Below, in pieces: positions 27,819-37,191 of a DNA stretch of 64,000 nt. This DNA is from RGIG4079 sp045596365 (GTDB taxonomy: Bacteria > Bacteroidota > Bacteroidia > Bacteroidales > Muribaculaceae), in NCBI GenBank assembly GCA_045596365.1, contig JAZOCE010000001.1, forward strand, positions 62,001 through 126,000. Direction: 5' to 3'. Numbering within the stretch: position 1 is the first letter of the stretch; every line of letters begins with the position of its first letter. Under the pieces are notes generated by a model. The model did not search any database, was not told where the DNA came from, and saw nothing but the letters and a program-made list of their open reading frames with translations. A program made the translations under genes and the position numbers.

Positions 27819-27948
27819 GAAATTAACAAATTTTCCGCAATAATTAAAGATAAAAATACATATTTTTCAGACATTTGTACAAGAATTTCCTTTATGGAAT
27901 ATTTTATTGTAAATTCGTACTAGCATTTGTAACAAAACAATACTAAAG

Positions 27949-29295
27949 ATGAAAAAAATTGCTCTATTTATAGCTCTGCTTATTACGATAAGTATTAATG
28001 CAGATAATCTACTACATTTTTCTGGATCAGAAGCTTCAATTATTGGAATCTATATTGAAGACTTAAGGACAGGAAAGATTGTGGCATCTCAAAACGAAAA
28101 TAAAGCGATGACCCCTGCTTCAGTAACAAAATCAATAACATCGGCAGCGGCAATGTTGTTATTAGAAAAAGATTTTCAATTTAAAACGCCTATTTATGCA
28201 ATCGGTGATACAATAGTTTACGACGGGAATTTAAATTGTGATATTGTTATCGACGCATGTGGGGATCCAACTATTGATTCAGAACATTTTCCCAATAAGA
28301 AGGGTATTATAGACCGAATTGTGAGTAGCCTTAAATCAAAAGGTGTAACAAAACTAAATGGAGATATAATTATAAATTCAGCTAATGTAAAACTTGACAA
28401 TGTATCGTCTACATGGATGATTGAAGATGTTGCGTGGGATTATGGAGCGGTACTGAACGCATTTAATTACAGTGATAATAGCTTTAAAATATGTATACCT
28501 TCTGCAACTGAAACGATATCTGTTCAAAAAAAAATACCTAATTTAATTATCGACAATCAATTAGTCATAGGCAAAGAGAATAATGTGTCACTCACAAGGT
28601 CATCATTATCTAACAATTTGGTACTATCAGGAACGATAAAACCCTCAATCTCTAATTATGAAATAGGCTGCTCAATGCCTAATCCTTCTGCTGTTTTTAA
28701 CTCCGACCTTAAAACGCAATTAGCATTATCGGGAATTTCAATATTTAAAAAAAATACTGAAAAAAAAGACACGATGCTTATATATTGCCACAAGTCGCCG
28801 AAAAGAGACGAAATATTACGTAGCCTTATGGTAAGAAGTGATAACCTTTTTGCTGAAGGAATGATTCAGGCAATAAACCCAATGGGAAACGCGATTGATT
28901 CAGTCATTTCAAAATTTGAGCAAATTGGGATTAACTGCAAAACAATATCTTTACATGATGGTTCTGGATTATCTCGCGTTGACAGGCTTACGCCACATTT
29001 TATTGCAAAAGTCTTTCAATACATGTATAATAGCAATTTAATTTCAGATTATATTGCTTTATTCCCAAAGTCAGGATGTGATGGCACTTTAAAAAATTTT
29101 TTATCAAACACTAGACTGAAGGGACTATTTGCATTGAAAACAGGTAGCATGGACGGGGTTCAATGCTATGGAGGATATAAGTTGAATCAAAAAGGAGAGC
29201 CAACACATATAGTTGTTATAATGGTTAATAATTTCTTTTGTAAGCGCAAAGTATTAAGAAAAGATATCGAACGCTTGTTATTGCAAATATTTTAA
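27949..29295 (+). CDS. dacB: D-alanyl-D-alanine carboxypeptidase/endopeptidase (PBP4 type)
   Basis: PBP4 trims and cleaves peptidoglycan cross-links in the periplasm. The 448-residue product has a signal peptide (MKKIALFIALLITISINA) and the three penicillin-binding motifs: SVTK (Ser58-Lys61), SDN in MVRSDNLFAEG, and KTG in ALKTGSMDG. The gap between the first two motifs is long, as in class C PBP4/DacB with its extra domains. It opens the plus-strand run and may be cotranscribed with the acidic protein gene 35 bases downstream. Confidence 0.9.
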   Translation: MKKIALFIALLITISINADNLLHFSGSEASIIGIYIEDLRTGKIVASQNENKAMTPASVTKSITSAAAMLLLEKDFQFKTPIYAIGDTIVYDGNLNCDIVIDACGDPTIDSEHFPNKKGIIDRIVSSLKSKGVTKLNGDIIINSANVKLDNVSSTWMIEDVAWDYGAVLNAFNYSDNSFKICIPSATETISVQKKIPNLIIDNQLVIGKENNVSLTRSSLSNNLVLSGTIKPSISNYEIGCSMPNPSAVFNSDLKTQLALSGISIFKKNTEKKDTMLIYCHKSPKRDEILRSLMVRSDNLFAEGMIQAINPMGNAIDSVISKFEQIGINCKTISLHDGSGLSRVDRLTPHFIAKVFQYMYNSNLISDYIALFPKSGCDGTLKNFLSNTRLKGLFALKTGSMDGVQCYGGYKLNQKGEPTHIVVIMVNNFFCKRKVLRKDIERLLLQIF

Positions 29296-29329
29296 TATAA
29301 GTTTGCATTACAAATTAAATATTATTGCT

Positions 29330-30046
29330 ATGGACGATAACATCAAAGATTTATGGCGTATTATATATGAGATTGAAGGATTGGTTCTTTTGGCAAAGAA
29401 TAAATCGAATTATCTTCCTCCTGAATTAATCTCATTGCTTAAGGAGAAAATTGTTGCTTTCCAAGATGTAGTAGATAATATAGATACGATTACTTATAGC
29501 AACCAATTAAGACAAACTATAAATATACAAGAAACTAACGTCGATACTGAAGATTTTCCTAATAAAATAGAAGATGAAATTACAGATAAAATATCGCAAG
29601 AACTGTCTTCTAATACAAATCTTCATAAAACAGAGATAATTGAATCAGATGATATCTCAATAGATGAAAGGCATTATGATTCTGAATTTATTGATGAAAT
29701 AGAATCCATAGAAATTGTAGATAATGAGATTGAAGTCATTGAAATAGAACAATCAGAGGAATCCGAAACTGTAATAGAACCTCCAATAAAAACATTAGAC
29801 GAAAAACTTGCGCGTCAAAATTCAAAAGATTTAAAGCACGCATTTACATTAAACGATAGATATCGTTTCCGTCGCGAGTTATTTGGAAATAGCGATACTG
29901 AATTTATCGACATGATAAATCTTGTTTCTGCAATGGCTTCATTAACAGAAGCTGAAGAGTATTTTTATGGAGACCTTGAGTGGGATCAAGAGAATGAAGA
30001 GGTGAAGGATTTTATGAATATTATCGCTCTCTATTTTGCTAATTGA
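29330..30046 (+). CDS. Acidic 238-residue conserved protein, function unknown
   Basis: The product starts with a helical N-terminal region (MDDNIKDLWRIIYEIEGLVL), has an acidic middle (residues ~80-160, rich in Glu, Asp and Ile) and a more conserved C-terminal domain (LKHAFTLNDRYRFRRELFGN...DLEWDQENEEVKDFMNIIAL). No signal peptide is present. The C-terminal pattern is one I recall from Bacteroidota hypothetical proteins beside rsmI. The ATG at 29330 is preferred to 29303, which would place the first nine residues in the intergenic region. Confidence 0.65.
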   Translation: MDDNIKDLWRIIYEIEGLVLLAKNKSNYLPPELISLLKEKIVAFQDVVDNIDTITYSNQLRQTINIQETNVDTEDFPNKIEDEITDKISQELSSNTNLHKTEIIESDDISIDERHYDSEFIDEIESIEIVDNEIEVIEIEQSEESETVIEPPIKTLDEKLARQNSKDLKHAFTLNDRYRFRRELFGNSDTEFIDMINLVSAMASLTEAEEYFYGDLEWDQENEEVKDFMNIIALYFAN

Positions 30047-30052
30047 TAGGAT

Positions 30053-30772
30053 ATGGGAGGGAAATTATATATAATTCCAACTCCGGTTGGAAATCTTGAG
30101 GACATGACACCACGGGCAATAAAGACATTGCAAAAGAGTTCATTAATCCTTGCTGAAGATACTCGCACAAGTGGGATACTGATGAGATATTTTGGGATTA
30201 CTGTACCAATGATAAGTCATCATAAATTTAACGAGCATGAGACAATTGATTCTATAATGCGTCGATTAGAAGGAGGCGCAACTATAGCTTTAGTAAGTGA
30301 TGCCGGTACCCCAGCAATATCTGATCCCGGATTTCTTGTCGTTAGAGAGTGTCGTCGCCGTAATATAGAGGTCGAGACATTGCCAGGAGCTACAGCATTT
30401 GTTCCTGCTTTAGTTAACTCTGGCTTGCCATGTGAAAGATTCTGTTTTGAGGGATTTTTGCCACAGAAAAAGGGTAGAGCAACTCGCCTTGCTGAACTTG
30501 CAATAGAGACGCGTACCTTTATAATTTATGAGTCTCCATTACGTCTGGTGAAAACATTGCAACAACTTGCTGAAGTATGTGGAAATGAGCGAGAAGCGTC
30601 GGTATCACGTGAGATATCAAAGATTCATGATACTACACATCGAGGGACATTAAAAGAACTTGCAGAATATTTTATTGTAAACAATCCTCGAGGAGAAATT
30701 GTTATTGTTGTCAGCGGGTATAATGGCAAATCTGAAAAGAAACATCATCGAAACAAATACAGAGATGAATAA
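30053..30772 (+). CDS. rsmI: 16S rRNA 2'-O-ribose C1402 methyltransferase
   Basis: RsmI uses SAM to methylate C1402 in the decoding centre of 16S rRNA. The 239-residue product shows the family signatures LYIIPTPVGNLEDMTPRAIK, LAEDTRTSG, ALVSDAGTPAISDPGF and GATAFVPALVNSGLP, and has the tetrapyrrole methylase fold. It starts 6 bases after the acidic protein gene. Confidence 0.96.
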   Translation: MGGKLYIIPTPVGNLEDMTPRAIKTLQKSSLILAEDTRTSGILMRYFGITVPMISHHKFNEHETIDSIMRRLEGGATIALVSDAGTPAISDPGFLVVRECRRRNIEVETLPGATAFVPALVNSGLPCERFCFEGFLPQKKGRATRLAELAIETRTFIIYESPLRLVKTLQQLAEVCGNEREASVSREISKIHDTTHRGTLKELAEYFIVNNPRGEIVIVVSGYNGKSEKKHHRNKYRDE

Positions 30773-30800
30773 ATTTAGATATTAACTAAAATCAAATGGT

Positions 30801-31661
30801 ATGAAAAATTTATCTTCAATTATGTTTATTGGAGCAATTATGCTCACAGCGTGTAATGGTGAAAAACTAAAGCATGCAGAAGAACGTAATGCTGTGTTAG
30901 GAGACTCATTGAGTGTTGCTCTTGCAAATCAAGATAGCCTTTTTATGTTGATTAATGAAATTAGTGATGGAGTAAATAAAATTAAAGGCATTGAAAATAT
31001 CCTAACATCATCAACAGATTTGAGTGCAGAATCACAATCAAAAAAAGTGCAATTATGCAATGATATAGTTGCAATTCAACATGAATTACAAGTACGTAGA
31101 GAACGTCTTGCTGAATTGGAGAAAAAACTCAAAAACTCACAATATTATAGCTCCACATTAAAGAAAACCATTGAAAATTTGAATACAGAGATAGCACAGC
31201 AGCAACAAACTATAACTAATTTGCAAGGAAGTCTTGCTGCCGCAAATATCAAGATTGAAGAACTTGATATGGCTGTTGATTCATTAAATACCGCTGTTGC
31301 TAATGTTACTCAGGAAAAAGAAATTGCACAAGAAGAATCAATTAACTTGGCGAATGAATTAAATACGTGTTTTTATGCTGTTGGTTCAAAATCTGAGTTG
31401 AAAGAACATAAAATTATAGAAACTGGCTTTCTCAAAAAAACAAAAATAATGAAAGGTGATTTTGAACAAAGCTATTTTACAACAGCGGATAAACGAGTTC
31501 TAACATCAATCCCTACGCATGCAAATAAAGCTCAAATTTTAACTAATCAGCCCCAAGATTCATATGAAATTATTGACGAAAATGGGCTTAAAGTAATCAA
31601 GATTATTAACGCTGATAAATTTTGGAGCTTAACTAACTACTTAGTCATACAAGTTAATTAA
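30801..31661 (+). CDS. Coiled-coil lipoprotein, function unknown
   Basis: The 286-residue product has a lipoprotein signal (IGAIMLTACNGEK; lipobox LTAC with Cys18). Residues ~20-190 are heptad-rich coiled coil (for example QVRRERLAELEKKLKNSQ). The C-terminal ~80 residues contain a globular part (FLKKTKIMKGDFEQSYFT...SLTNYLVIQVN) typical of a Bacteroidota lipoprotein family of unknown role. It ends before a strong terminator, so it closes the plus-strand unit beginning with dacB. Confidence 0.8.
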   Translation: MKNLSSIMFIGAIMLTACNGEKLKHAEERNAVLGDSLSVALANQDSLFMLINEISDGVNKIKGIENILTSSTDLSAESQSKKVQLCNDIVAIQHELQVRRERLAELEKKLKNSQYYSSTLKKTIENLNTEIAQQQQTITNLQGSLAAANIKIEELDMAVDSLNTAVANVTQEKEIAQEESINLANELNTCFYAVGSKSELKEHKIIETGFLKKTKIMKGDFEQSYFTTADKRVLTSIPTHANKAQILTNQPQDSYEIIDENGLKVIKIINADKFWSLTNYLVIQVN

Positions 31662-31695
31662 GACTTAATTAAGACTTTAATTATAATCAATTGCG

Positions 31696-31722
31696 TCGGG
31701 AGAACAATTTTTGTTCTCCCGA
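31696..31722 (+). terminator. Terminator of the dacB-rsmI-lipoprotein unit
   Basis: Perfect 12-bp arms TCGGGAGAACAA (31696-31707) and TTGTTCTCCCGA (31711-31722) with a 3-base loop, followed by TTTATTT. Confidence 0.93.
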
Positions 31723-32117
31723 TTTATTTAGACATCAAAAGTTTTTTGTAATATCATCTAAAAATCATTACGCACGATAAGCAGAACATATTATCAAGTA
31801 AATTCATATTTACGCTTATGTCCATAATAACACTATATCATCAACAACGTGCTTAATCAATATTATCAACACTACTATTAGCGTTGATGTTGGTGAATAA
31901 GAGCAATCTTTGTTACGTGCCGGTTAAAAGATTTTGACTTTCCATTCCCAAATAAAGATAAGGTGAAAACGCTTCGCCAATATGCTCTTTTAAGAATATT
32001 GTCTCACTGCCTGAATATTGTTCTTAGTTAAATATTTACACTAAAACATTAATGGTATTTTTAATAATTTTATACGGATTTTGTTGTGCAATTATATGTT
32101 ATGATATTTAAAATTTG
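31723..32117. other. About 400-base stretch without recognised gene
   Basis: Between the lipoprotein terminator and the ftsY promoter no gene is recognised. It holds an imperfect hairpin around ATCAACACTA...TAGCGTTGAT (near 31869-31892; fully paired only on the minus strand) and, on the minus strand (about 31912-32022), a start-less 33-codon peptide-like run ending LYLGMESQNLLTGT before a stop. L28, L33 and DUF4295, the usual neighbours upstream of ftsY, are absent. Confidence 0.5.
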
Positions 32118-32125
32118 TAACTTTG
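32118..32125 (+). promoter_or_regulatory. Candidate -7 box of ftsY
   Basis: TAACTTTG, 29 bases before the ftsY ATG, matches TAnnTTTG; no proper -33 TTG is visible. Confidence 0.55.
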
Positions 32126-32153
32126 TAAACTAATAAAAATTGAATTAATATTG

Positions 32154-33113
32154 ATGGGTATATTTAGTAGATTTTTCTCAAAAGAAAAAAAAGAAACTCT
32201 TGACAAGGGACTTGAACGTACCAAACAAGGTGTATTTGCCAAAATCGCTCATGTGATTGCCGGTAAATCTAAAATTGATGATGAAATTCTTGATAACCTT
32301 GAAGAAGTATTTATTACATCAGATGTTGGCGTTGAGACAACATTAAAAATAATTGAGCGCATTGAAAAGCGTGTTGCCCGAGATAAATATGTAGGTTCTG
32401 AAGAACTTAATCGTTTATTGTGTGAGGAAATCACTGAACTTCTCGCTGAAAACAACAATGAATCATCGCTTGATGATTTCACCATTCCAGCTAACCATAA
32501 ACCGCATGTTATTATGGTTGTTGGTGTGAATGGCGTTGGTAAGACAACGACTATTGGAAAACTTGCTCATCAATTTAAAAATGCAGGGAACAAAGTAATG
32601 CTAGGTGCAGCAGATACTTTTAGAGCCGCAGCCGTTGAACAATTAGACATCTGGGGTGAGCGCGCAGGCGTACCAGTAATAAAACAAAAATTGGGAGCCG
32701 ATCCAGCTTCAGTCGCTTATGATACGATATCATCGGCATTAGCTAATGATATTGATGTTGTAATAATTGATACAGCAGGTCGCCTCCACAACAAAAAAGG
32801 ATTGATGGATGAGTTGACAAAAATACGCAACGTGATGCAAAAGCTTGTACCAGAAGCCCCTCATGAGGTGTTACTTGTCTTAGATGGCTCTACCGGACAA
32901 AATGCATTTGAGCAAGCACGTCAATTTGTTGCAGCAACAAATGTCAACGAACTCGCAATCACAAAACTTGATGGCACTGCTAAAGGTGGTGTTGTTATTG
33001 GCATCAGCGACCAATTTAAAATTCCCGTAAAATATATAGGTTTAGGTGAAGGGATTAATGACTTGCAAGTATTCCATAAAAAGGAATTTGTAGAATCTTT
33101 ATTTGGCTATTAA
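32154..33113 (+). CDS. ftsY: Signal recognition particle receptor FtsY
   Basis: FtsY receives SRP-ribosome complexes at the inner membrane. The 319-residue product has the N-domain (residues ~20-90), G1 P-loop GVNGVGKTTT, G2 DTFRAAAVEQL, G3 DTAGRLHNK, G4 TKLDGTAKGG and the end GEGINDLQVF. It lacks the long acidic A-domain of E. coli FtsY, as usual in Bacteroidota. The ATG at 32154 is used; the preceding TTG is not needed. It is 3 bases before rimO. Confidence 0.97.
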   Translation: MGIFSRFFSKEKKETLDKGLERTKQGVFAKIAHVIAGKSKIDDEILDNLEEVFITSDVGVETTLKIIERIEKRVARDKYVGSEELNRLLCEEITELLAENNNESSLDDFTIPANHKPHVIMVVGVNGVGKTTTIGKLAHQFKNAGNKVMLGAADTFRAAAVEQLDIWGERAGVPVIKQKLGADPASVAYDTISSALANDIDVVIIDTAGRLHNKKGLMDELTKIRNVMQKLVPEAPHEVLLVLDGSTGQNAFEQARQFVAATNVNELAITKLDGTAKGGVVIGISDQFKIPVKYIGLGEGINDLQVFHKKEFVESLFGY

Positions 33114-33116
33114 TAA

Positions 33117-34415
33117 ATGGTAGGTAAACGAGTAAATGTAATAACACTTGGTTGCTCCAAAAACCTCGTTGATACCGAGCGTGTGTTAAAGCTATTTGTA
33201 GATGCCGGATTTAATGCTCAACATGAGGCTGAGCATATTGACGGAGATATTGTTGTGATTAATACATGTGGTTTTATTGGTGATGCTAAAGAGGAATCTG
33301 TAGAAACAATACTTAAATATATTGAGGCGAAAAAAAACGGTCTTATATCAGCCATTTATGTCATGGGATGCCTATCAGAGCGATATCGAAATGAACTAAC
33401 AATTGAAATCCCAGAAGTAGATGGATGGTATGGTAAATTTGATTGGCCAAAATTAGTATCAGATATTACGACAAAAGTTACTAAGAGTGTTAAATATGAT
33501 AGAGTTATAACAACTCCTTCTCATCACGCTTACTTAAAAATCGCAGAAGGATGTAATCGTTTTTGCTCATTCTGTGCAATCCCACTTATTACAGGTCGTT
33601 ATACATCCCGTCCCATAGAAGAAATAATAGATGAAGTGGTAATGCTTGTTAGTCGTGGGGTGAAAGAATTTAATATTATAGCCCAGGACCTTTCAAGTTA
33701 TGGATTGGATATATATGGAGCGATGAAACTTCCTGCACTCATTGATGCGATTGCAGATATTGATGGAGTTGAATGGATTAGATTGCATTATGCTTATCCG
33801 GCACAATTCCCCATGGAGTTACTTGATGTAATGGCACGTCGCAAGAATGTGTGTAAATATTTGGATATTGCGTTACAACATATCAATGATACAGTATTAA
33901 AAAATATGCGTCGAAACATAACAGGAGCTGAGACTCGTGAATTAATCGCAGAAATGCGTCGACGTATTCCTGGATTGCATATACGTACGACTTTGATGGT
34001 TGGATTCCCTGGTGAAGGGGAGGCTGAGTTTGAAGAACTTCTCGAATTTGTAAAGGAACAACGCTTTGAACGAATGGGAGCATTTGCTTATTGTGAGGAA
34101 GATGATACCTATGGCGCAAAAAAATTCAAAGATGAAATATCAAATGATATTAAGCAAAAGAGACTTTCAAAACTAATGGCAATACAGGAAGAAATAGCTT
34201 TAGCTTCTAACGAAAGTAAAATAGGGGAAACGTTACGCGTAATTATTGATAGAGAAGAGACCGATTACTATATTGGTAGAACTCAATGGGATTCACCTGA
34301 AGTTGACCCTGAGGTGCTTGTAGAAAAAGAGATGTTATTGAAAATAGGTGAGTTCTATAATGTTTTTATTAAATCGGCAATGCCTTTCGAGATAATTGCA
34401 ACACCGTGCCTTTAA
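33117..34415 (+). CDS. rimO: Ribosomal protein S12 methylthiotransferase
   Basis: RimO thiomethylates Asp89 of ribosomal protein S12. The 432-residue product has the N-terminal UPF0004 cysteines (LGCSKN, NTCGF, GCLSER), the radical SAM motif CNRFCSFC and a C-terminal TRAM domain (about 370-432). The ftsY-rimO order is standard in Bacteroidales. The next gene, menF, follows after 12 bases. Confidence 0.97.
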   Translation: MVGKRVNVITLGCSKNLVDTERVLKLFVDAGFNAQHEAEHIDGDIVVINTCGFIGDAKEESVETILKYIEAKKNGLISAIYVMGCLSERYRNELTIEIPEVDGWYGKFDWPKLVSDITTKVTKSVKYDRVITTPSHHAYLKIAEGCNRFCSFCAIPLITGRYTSRPIEEIIDEVVMLVSRGVKEFNIIAQDLSSYGLDIYGAMKLPALIDAIADIDGVEWIRLHYAYPAQFPMELLDVMARRKNVCKYLDIALQHINDTVLKNMRRNITGAETRELIAEMRRRIPGLHIRTTLMVGFPGEGEAEFEELLEFVKEQRFERMGAFAYCEEDDTYGAKKFKDEISNDIKQKRLSKLMAIQEEIALASNESKIGETLRVIIDREETDYYIGRTQWDSPEVDPEVLVEKEMLLKIGEFYNVFIKSAMPFEIIATPCL

Positions 34416-34427
34416 ATATGGAGCATT

Positions 34428-35516
34428 ATGTTTACTGATGAGATAAAAAAGGCTATAGATTGCTGCATTTCGCATAATATACCATTTGCGGTATATTCAT
34501 TCCCTGGAGAGAATGATATATTTTTTTTTGCAAACCCTTCGGCTTCAGAAGAAAATAAAGCCCATTTTGATGAAAGAACTGAATTTATCGTAAGTTTTTT
34601 TAATAACGATTACCCTTATACTGTCGGGATTCAACCTGAAATGACTGCAGTTGAGTTATTGCAAATTGTAGCAACCCTTGAAACAAAAGCATCTCCTGAA
34701 ATATCTCCGTGGACACGTGATACTGAATATTTACAATACTGTAGTCAAGCTCACCAAATAATTAACGATTTAAAGCGCGTTGGAGGAAAGACAGTGTTGT
34801 CTCGAGTGATAACTGGCAAAATAACTAGAAAATGTTCAGATGTAATTGAAGAATATTTTAATGCTAATATAGAGGCGTTTTGTTATTCCTACATGACTCA
34901 AGAAACCGGATGTTGGCTTGGTGCCACACCTGAAATTTTGTATGAACATAGATTGGGAAATAGTTATTTTGAGACTATGTCGCTTGCCGGAACTCGATTG
35001 AGTTCAATGCATAATTATCCTTGGGATTATAAAAATATAGAAGAGCATAATTACGTAACTGAATATATTTCCAGTACACTTTTAAACTTGGGATATGATG
35101 TGTACGTTGGTAACGAAGAAACAATTCAATATGGTACAATTGAGCATCTATGCCATAGAATAAAAGCAAAAATAAATAATGGGAAAACCGTTGATTTATT
35201 AAATCGACTTAGCCCAACACCGGCAGTGGCTGGTTATCCGTTAGAATACGCTTTAGATGATATTATGCATTATGAGGCACATCCCAGATATTGTTATGCA
35301 GGATATGTTGGAATTGCTGATAAAAAAGGGTTGCATATATATGTCAATTTACGTTGTGCTCATTTTAATTCTGAACGATTTTGCATATATGGTGGTGGTG
35401 GATTAACTGAGCTATCTATAGAAGATGATGAGTGGCAAGAGGTTGAACTCAAAACTGCCGTACTCAGAAGAATTTTAACAGAAACTAATTACGTAAGCCA
35501 TGGAAACAACAGATAA
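34428..35516 (+). CDS. menF: Isochorismate synthase
   Basis: MenF converts chorismate to isochorismate, the first step of menaquinone synthesis. The 362-residue product contains the chorismate-binding domain with ETGCWLGATPEILYE, MSLAGTR, EHNYVTEYI and LSPTPAVAGYPLEYAL, and ends with the GGGLTELSIEDDEW segment. It overlaps menD by 17 bases, so the pair is translationally coupled. Confidence 0.94.
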   Translation: MFTDEIKKAIDCCISHNIPFAVYSFPGENDIFFFANPSASEENKAHFDERTEFIVSFFNNDYPYTVGIQPEMTAVELLQIVATLETKASPEISPWTRDTEYLQYCSQAHQIINDLKRVGGKTVLSRVITGKITRKCSDVIEEYFNANIEAFCYSYMTQETGCWLGATPEILYEHRLGNSYFETMSLAGTRLSSMHNYPWDYKNIEEHNYVTEYISSTLLNLGYDVYVGNEETIQYGTIEHLCHRIKAKINNGKTVDLLNRLSPTPAVAGYPLEYALDDIMHYEAHPRYCYAGYVGIADKKGLHIYVNLRCAHFNSERFCIYGGGGLTELSIEDDEWQEVELKTAVLRRILTETNYVSHGNNR

Positions 35517-37188
35517 AATATCGTGCAATATTTTGATTTCATTGTTAAAAGAGCATGGCGTATCCCATGCTGTTATATCTCCAGGCTCACGTAATGCACC
35601 AATTATCGTTGCACTTGCTCGGTGTAAAGAGATTGATAAGACTGTTGTAATAGATGAGCGTAGTGCTGCGTTTATAGCTTTGGGAATTGCGTCTATATCA
35701 TCAAAACCGGTTGCTTTAATATGCACATCGGGCTCTGCTTTGTTAAATTATGCCCCGGCTATAGCAGAAGCATACTATAGACAAGTACCACTGATTGTAA
35801 TTTCGGCAGATAGACCTATAGAATGGATTGATCAAGACGACAGTCAGACAATCCGACAATTTGAAGCTTTATCCAATTATGTCAAAAATAGCTATAATAT
35901 ACCCACTGAATGTTCATCAGAAACGATGAAGTGGTACATAAATAGAATTGTAAACGACGCATTATTGACAGCTACTTCTGACCGTAAAGCCCCCATTCAC
36001 ATAAATATCCAACTTGATGAACCTTTAAATAAATTCCACGAAATAGGGAATAATACAGAACGAAAAATTGAACTAATCTCATCTCTAAACATATTATCAG
36101 AGGATGTAACTTCAGTTCTTGCTAAACGCATAAAATCAGCACAAAAAGTATTGATTATTGCAGGGTTTATGCCACCTTGTAGTGCTTTAAATAATGCTTT
36201 ACTATCTTTAGCAAAACAGAATAACATTGCAGTATTTACCGAAAATATATCTAATTTAAAAGGAGATTCATTCATATCATCAATTGATAGGACATTAAGC
36301 ATTTTATCTGATACTGAGAAGGCTAATATTACCCCCAATATTGTAATTACCATAGGTGGTGCACTTGTATCAAGACATATAAAACAATTTCTGCGCACGA
36401 ATAAGCCACAAGAACACTGGCATGTTGGAATTTCAGACACTACAATTGATTGTTTTACCGCATTAACAAAGCGCATCAATGTATCTCCAGCTGATTTTTT
36501 TACTCAAATAAATAGTAAAATAATATCCTATACATATGGCGATTCTAATTATTCTTTAATGTTGCGTAATTACTCGCAAAAATCAAAAGAGCTACATGAT
36601 AGATATATTAGTGGAATAGAGTGGTCAGATTTGAAAGCATTTGACATATTGTTTCACTATATCCCTAAAAAATGGAACTTGCAGATTTCAAATGGAACAT
36701 CAATCAGATATTCACAATTATTTAATACCACAATATATAATCGCATTGATTGTAATCGAGGAGTAAGTGGAATTGATGGTTGTACTTCTACTGCTATAGG
36801 TGCGTCAATAGCATATGATGGGACAACATTACTGATTACAGGTGATATGAGTGCACAATATGATATTAATGCGTTATCAGCAGAAGCCATCACCTCTAAA
36901 TTTAAAATGATTGTAATTAATAATAATGGAGGTGGAATCTTTAGATTTATTAAGTCCACCTCAAATTTACCGGAATTAGAAGAATATTTTATAACAAAGC
37001 CAAAACTGCCATTACGGGAATTAGCTTATGGATATGGATTTAATTTTTATGATGCATCAAATCCCAACGAGTTGGAACAAATACTTCCGACATTTATGAG
37101 CGATAATACCAAACCAGCAATATTAAGAATAAATACACCTGCAAAAAAGAGCACTAAAATATTACGAAACTATTTTAATCTTAAATAA
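35500..37188 (+). CDS. menD: SEPHCHC synthase
   Basis: MenD (2-succinyl-5-enolpyruvyl-6-hydroxy-3-cyclohexene-1-carboxylate synthase) uses ThDP to join 2-oxoglutarate to isochorismate. The 562-residue product has the N-terminal Pyr domain (HAVISPGSRNAPIIVAL, IDERSAAFIALG), a middle domain and the C-terminal PP domain with a ThDP/Mg site (GDMSAQYDINAL...VINNNGGGIFRF). It is the second gene of the men operon. Confidence 0.95.
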   Translation: METTDKISCNILISLLKEHGVSHAVISPGSRNAPIIVALARCKEIDKTVVIDERSAAFIALGIASISSKPVALICTSGSALLNYAPAIAEAYYRQVPLIVISADRPIEWIDQDDSQTIRQFEALSNYVKNSYNIPTECSSETMKWYINRIVNDALLTATSDRKAPIHINIQLDEPLNKFHEIGNNTERKIELISSLNILSEDVTSVLAKRIKSAQKVLIIAGFMPPCSALNNALLSLAKQNNIAVFTENISNLKGDSFISSIDRTLSILSDTEKANITPNIVITIGGALVSRHIKQFLRTNKPQEHWHVGISDTTIDCFTALTKRINVSPADFFTQINSKIISYTYGDSNYSLMLRNYSQKSKELHDRYISGIEWSDLKAFDILFHYIPKKWNLQISNGTSIRYSQLFNTTIYNRIDCNRGVSGIDGCTSTAIGASIAYDGTTLLITGDMSAQYDINALSAEAITSKFKMIVINNNGGGIFRFIKSTSNLPELEEYFITKPKLPLRELAYGYGFNFYDASNPNELEQILPTFMSDNTKPAILRINTPAKKSTKILRNYFNLK

Positions 37189-37191
37189 ATT

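Noticed and set aside
31723..31800. Possible tmRNA-like tag sequence (AATCATTACGCACGATAAG)
   Set aside because: The similarity to an NNYALAA-type tag is only a few codons, and no tRNA-like domain or resume structure is present in the gap.
35997..36479. A 160-codon minus-strand open frame inside menD
   Set aside because: It lies fully within a gene with clear motifs on the other strand and has no promoter or recognisable domain.
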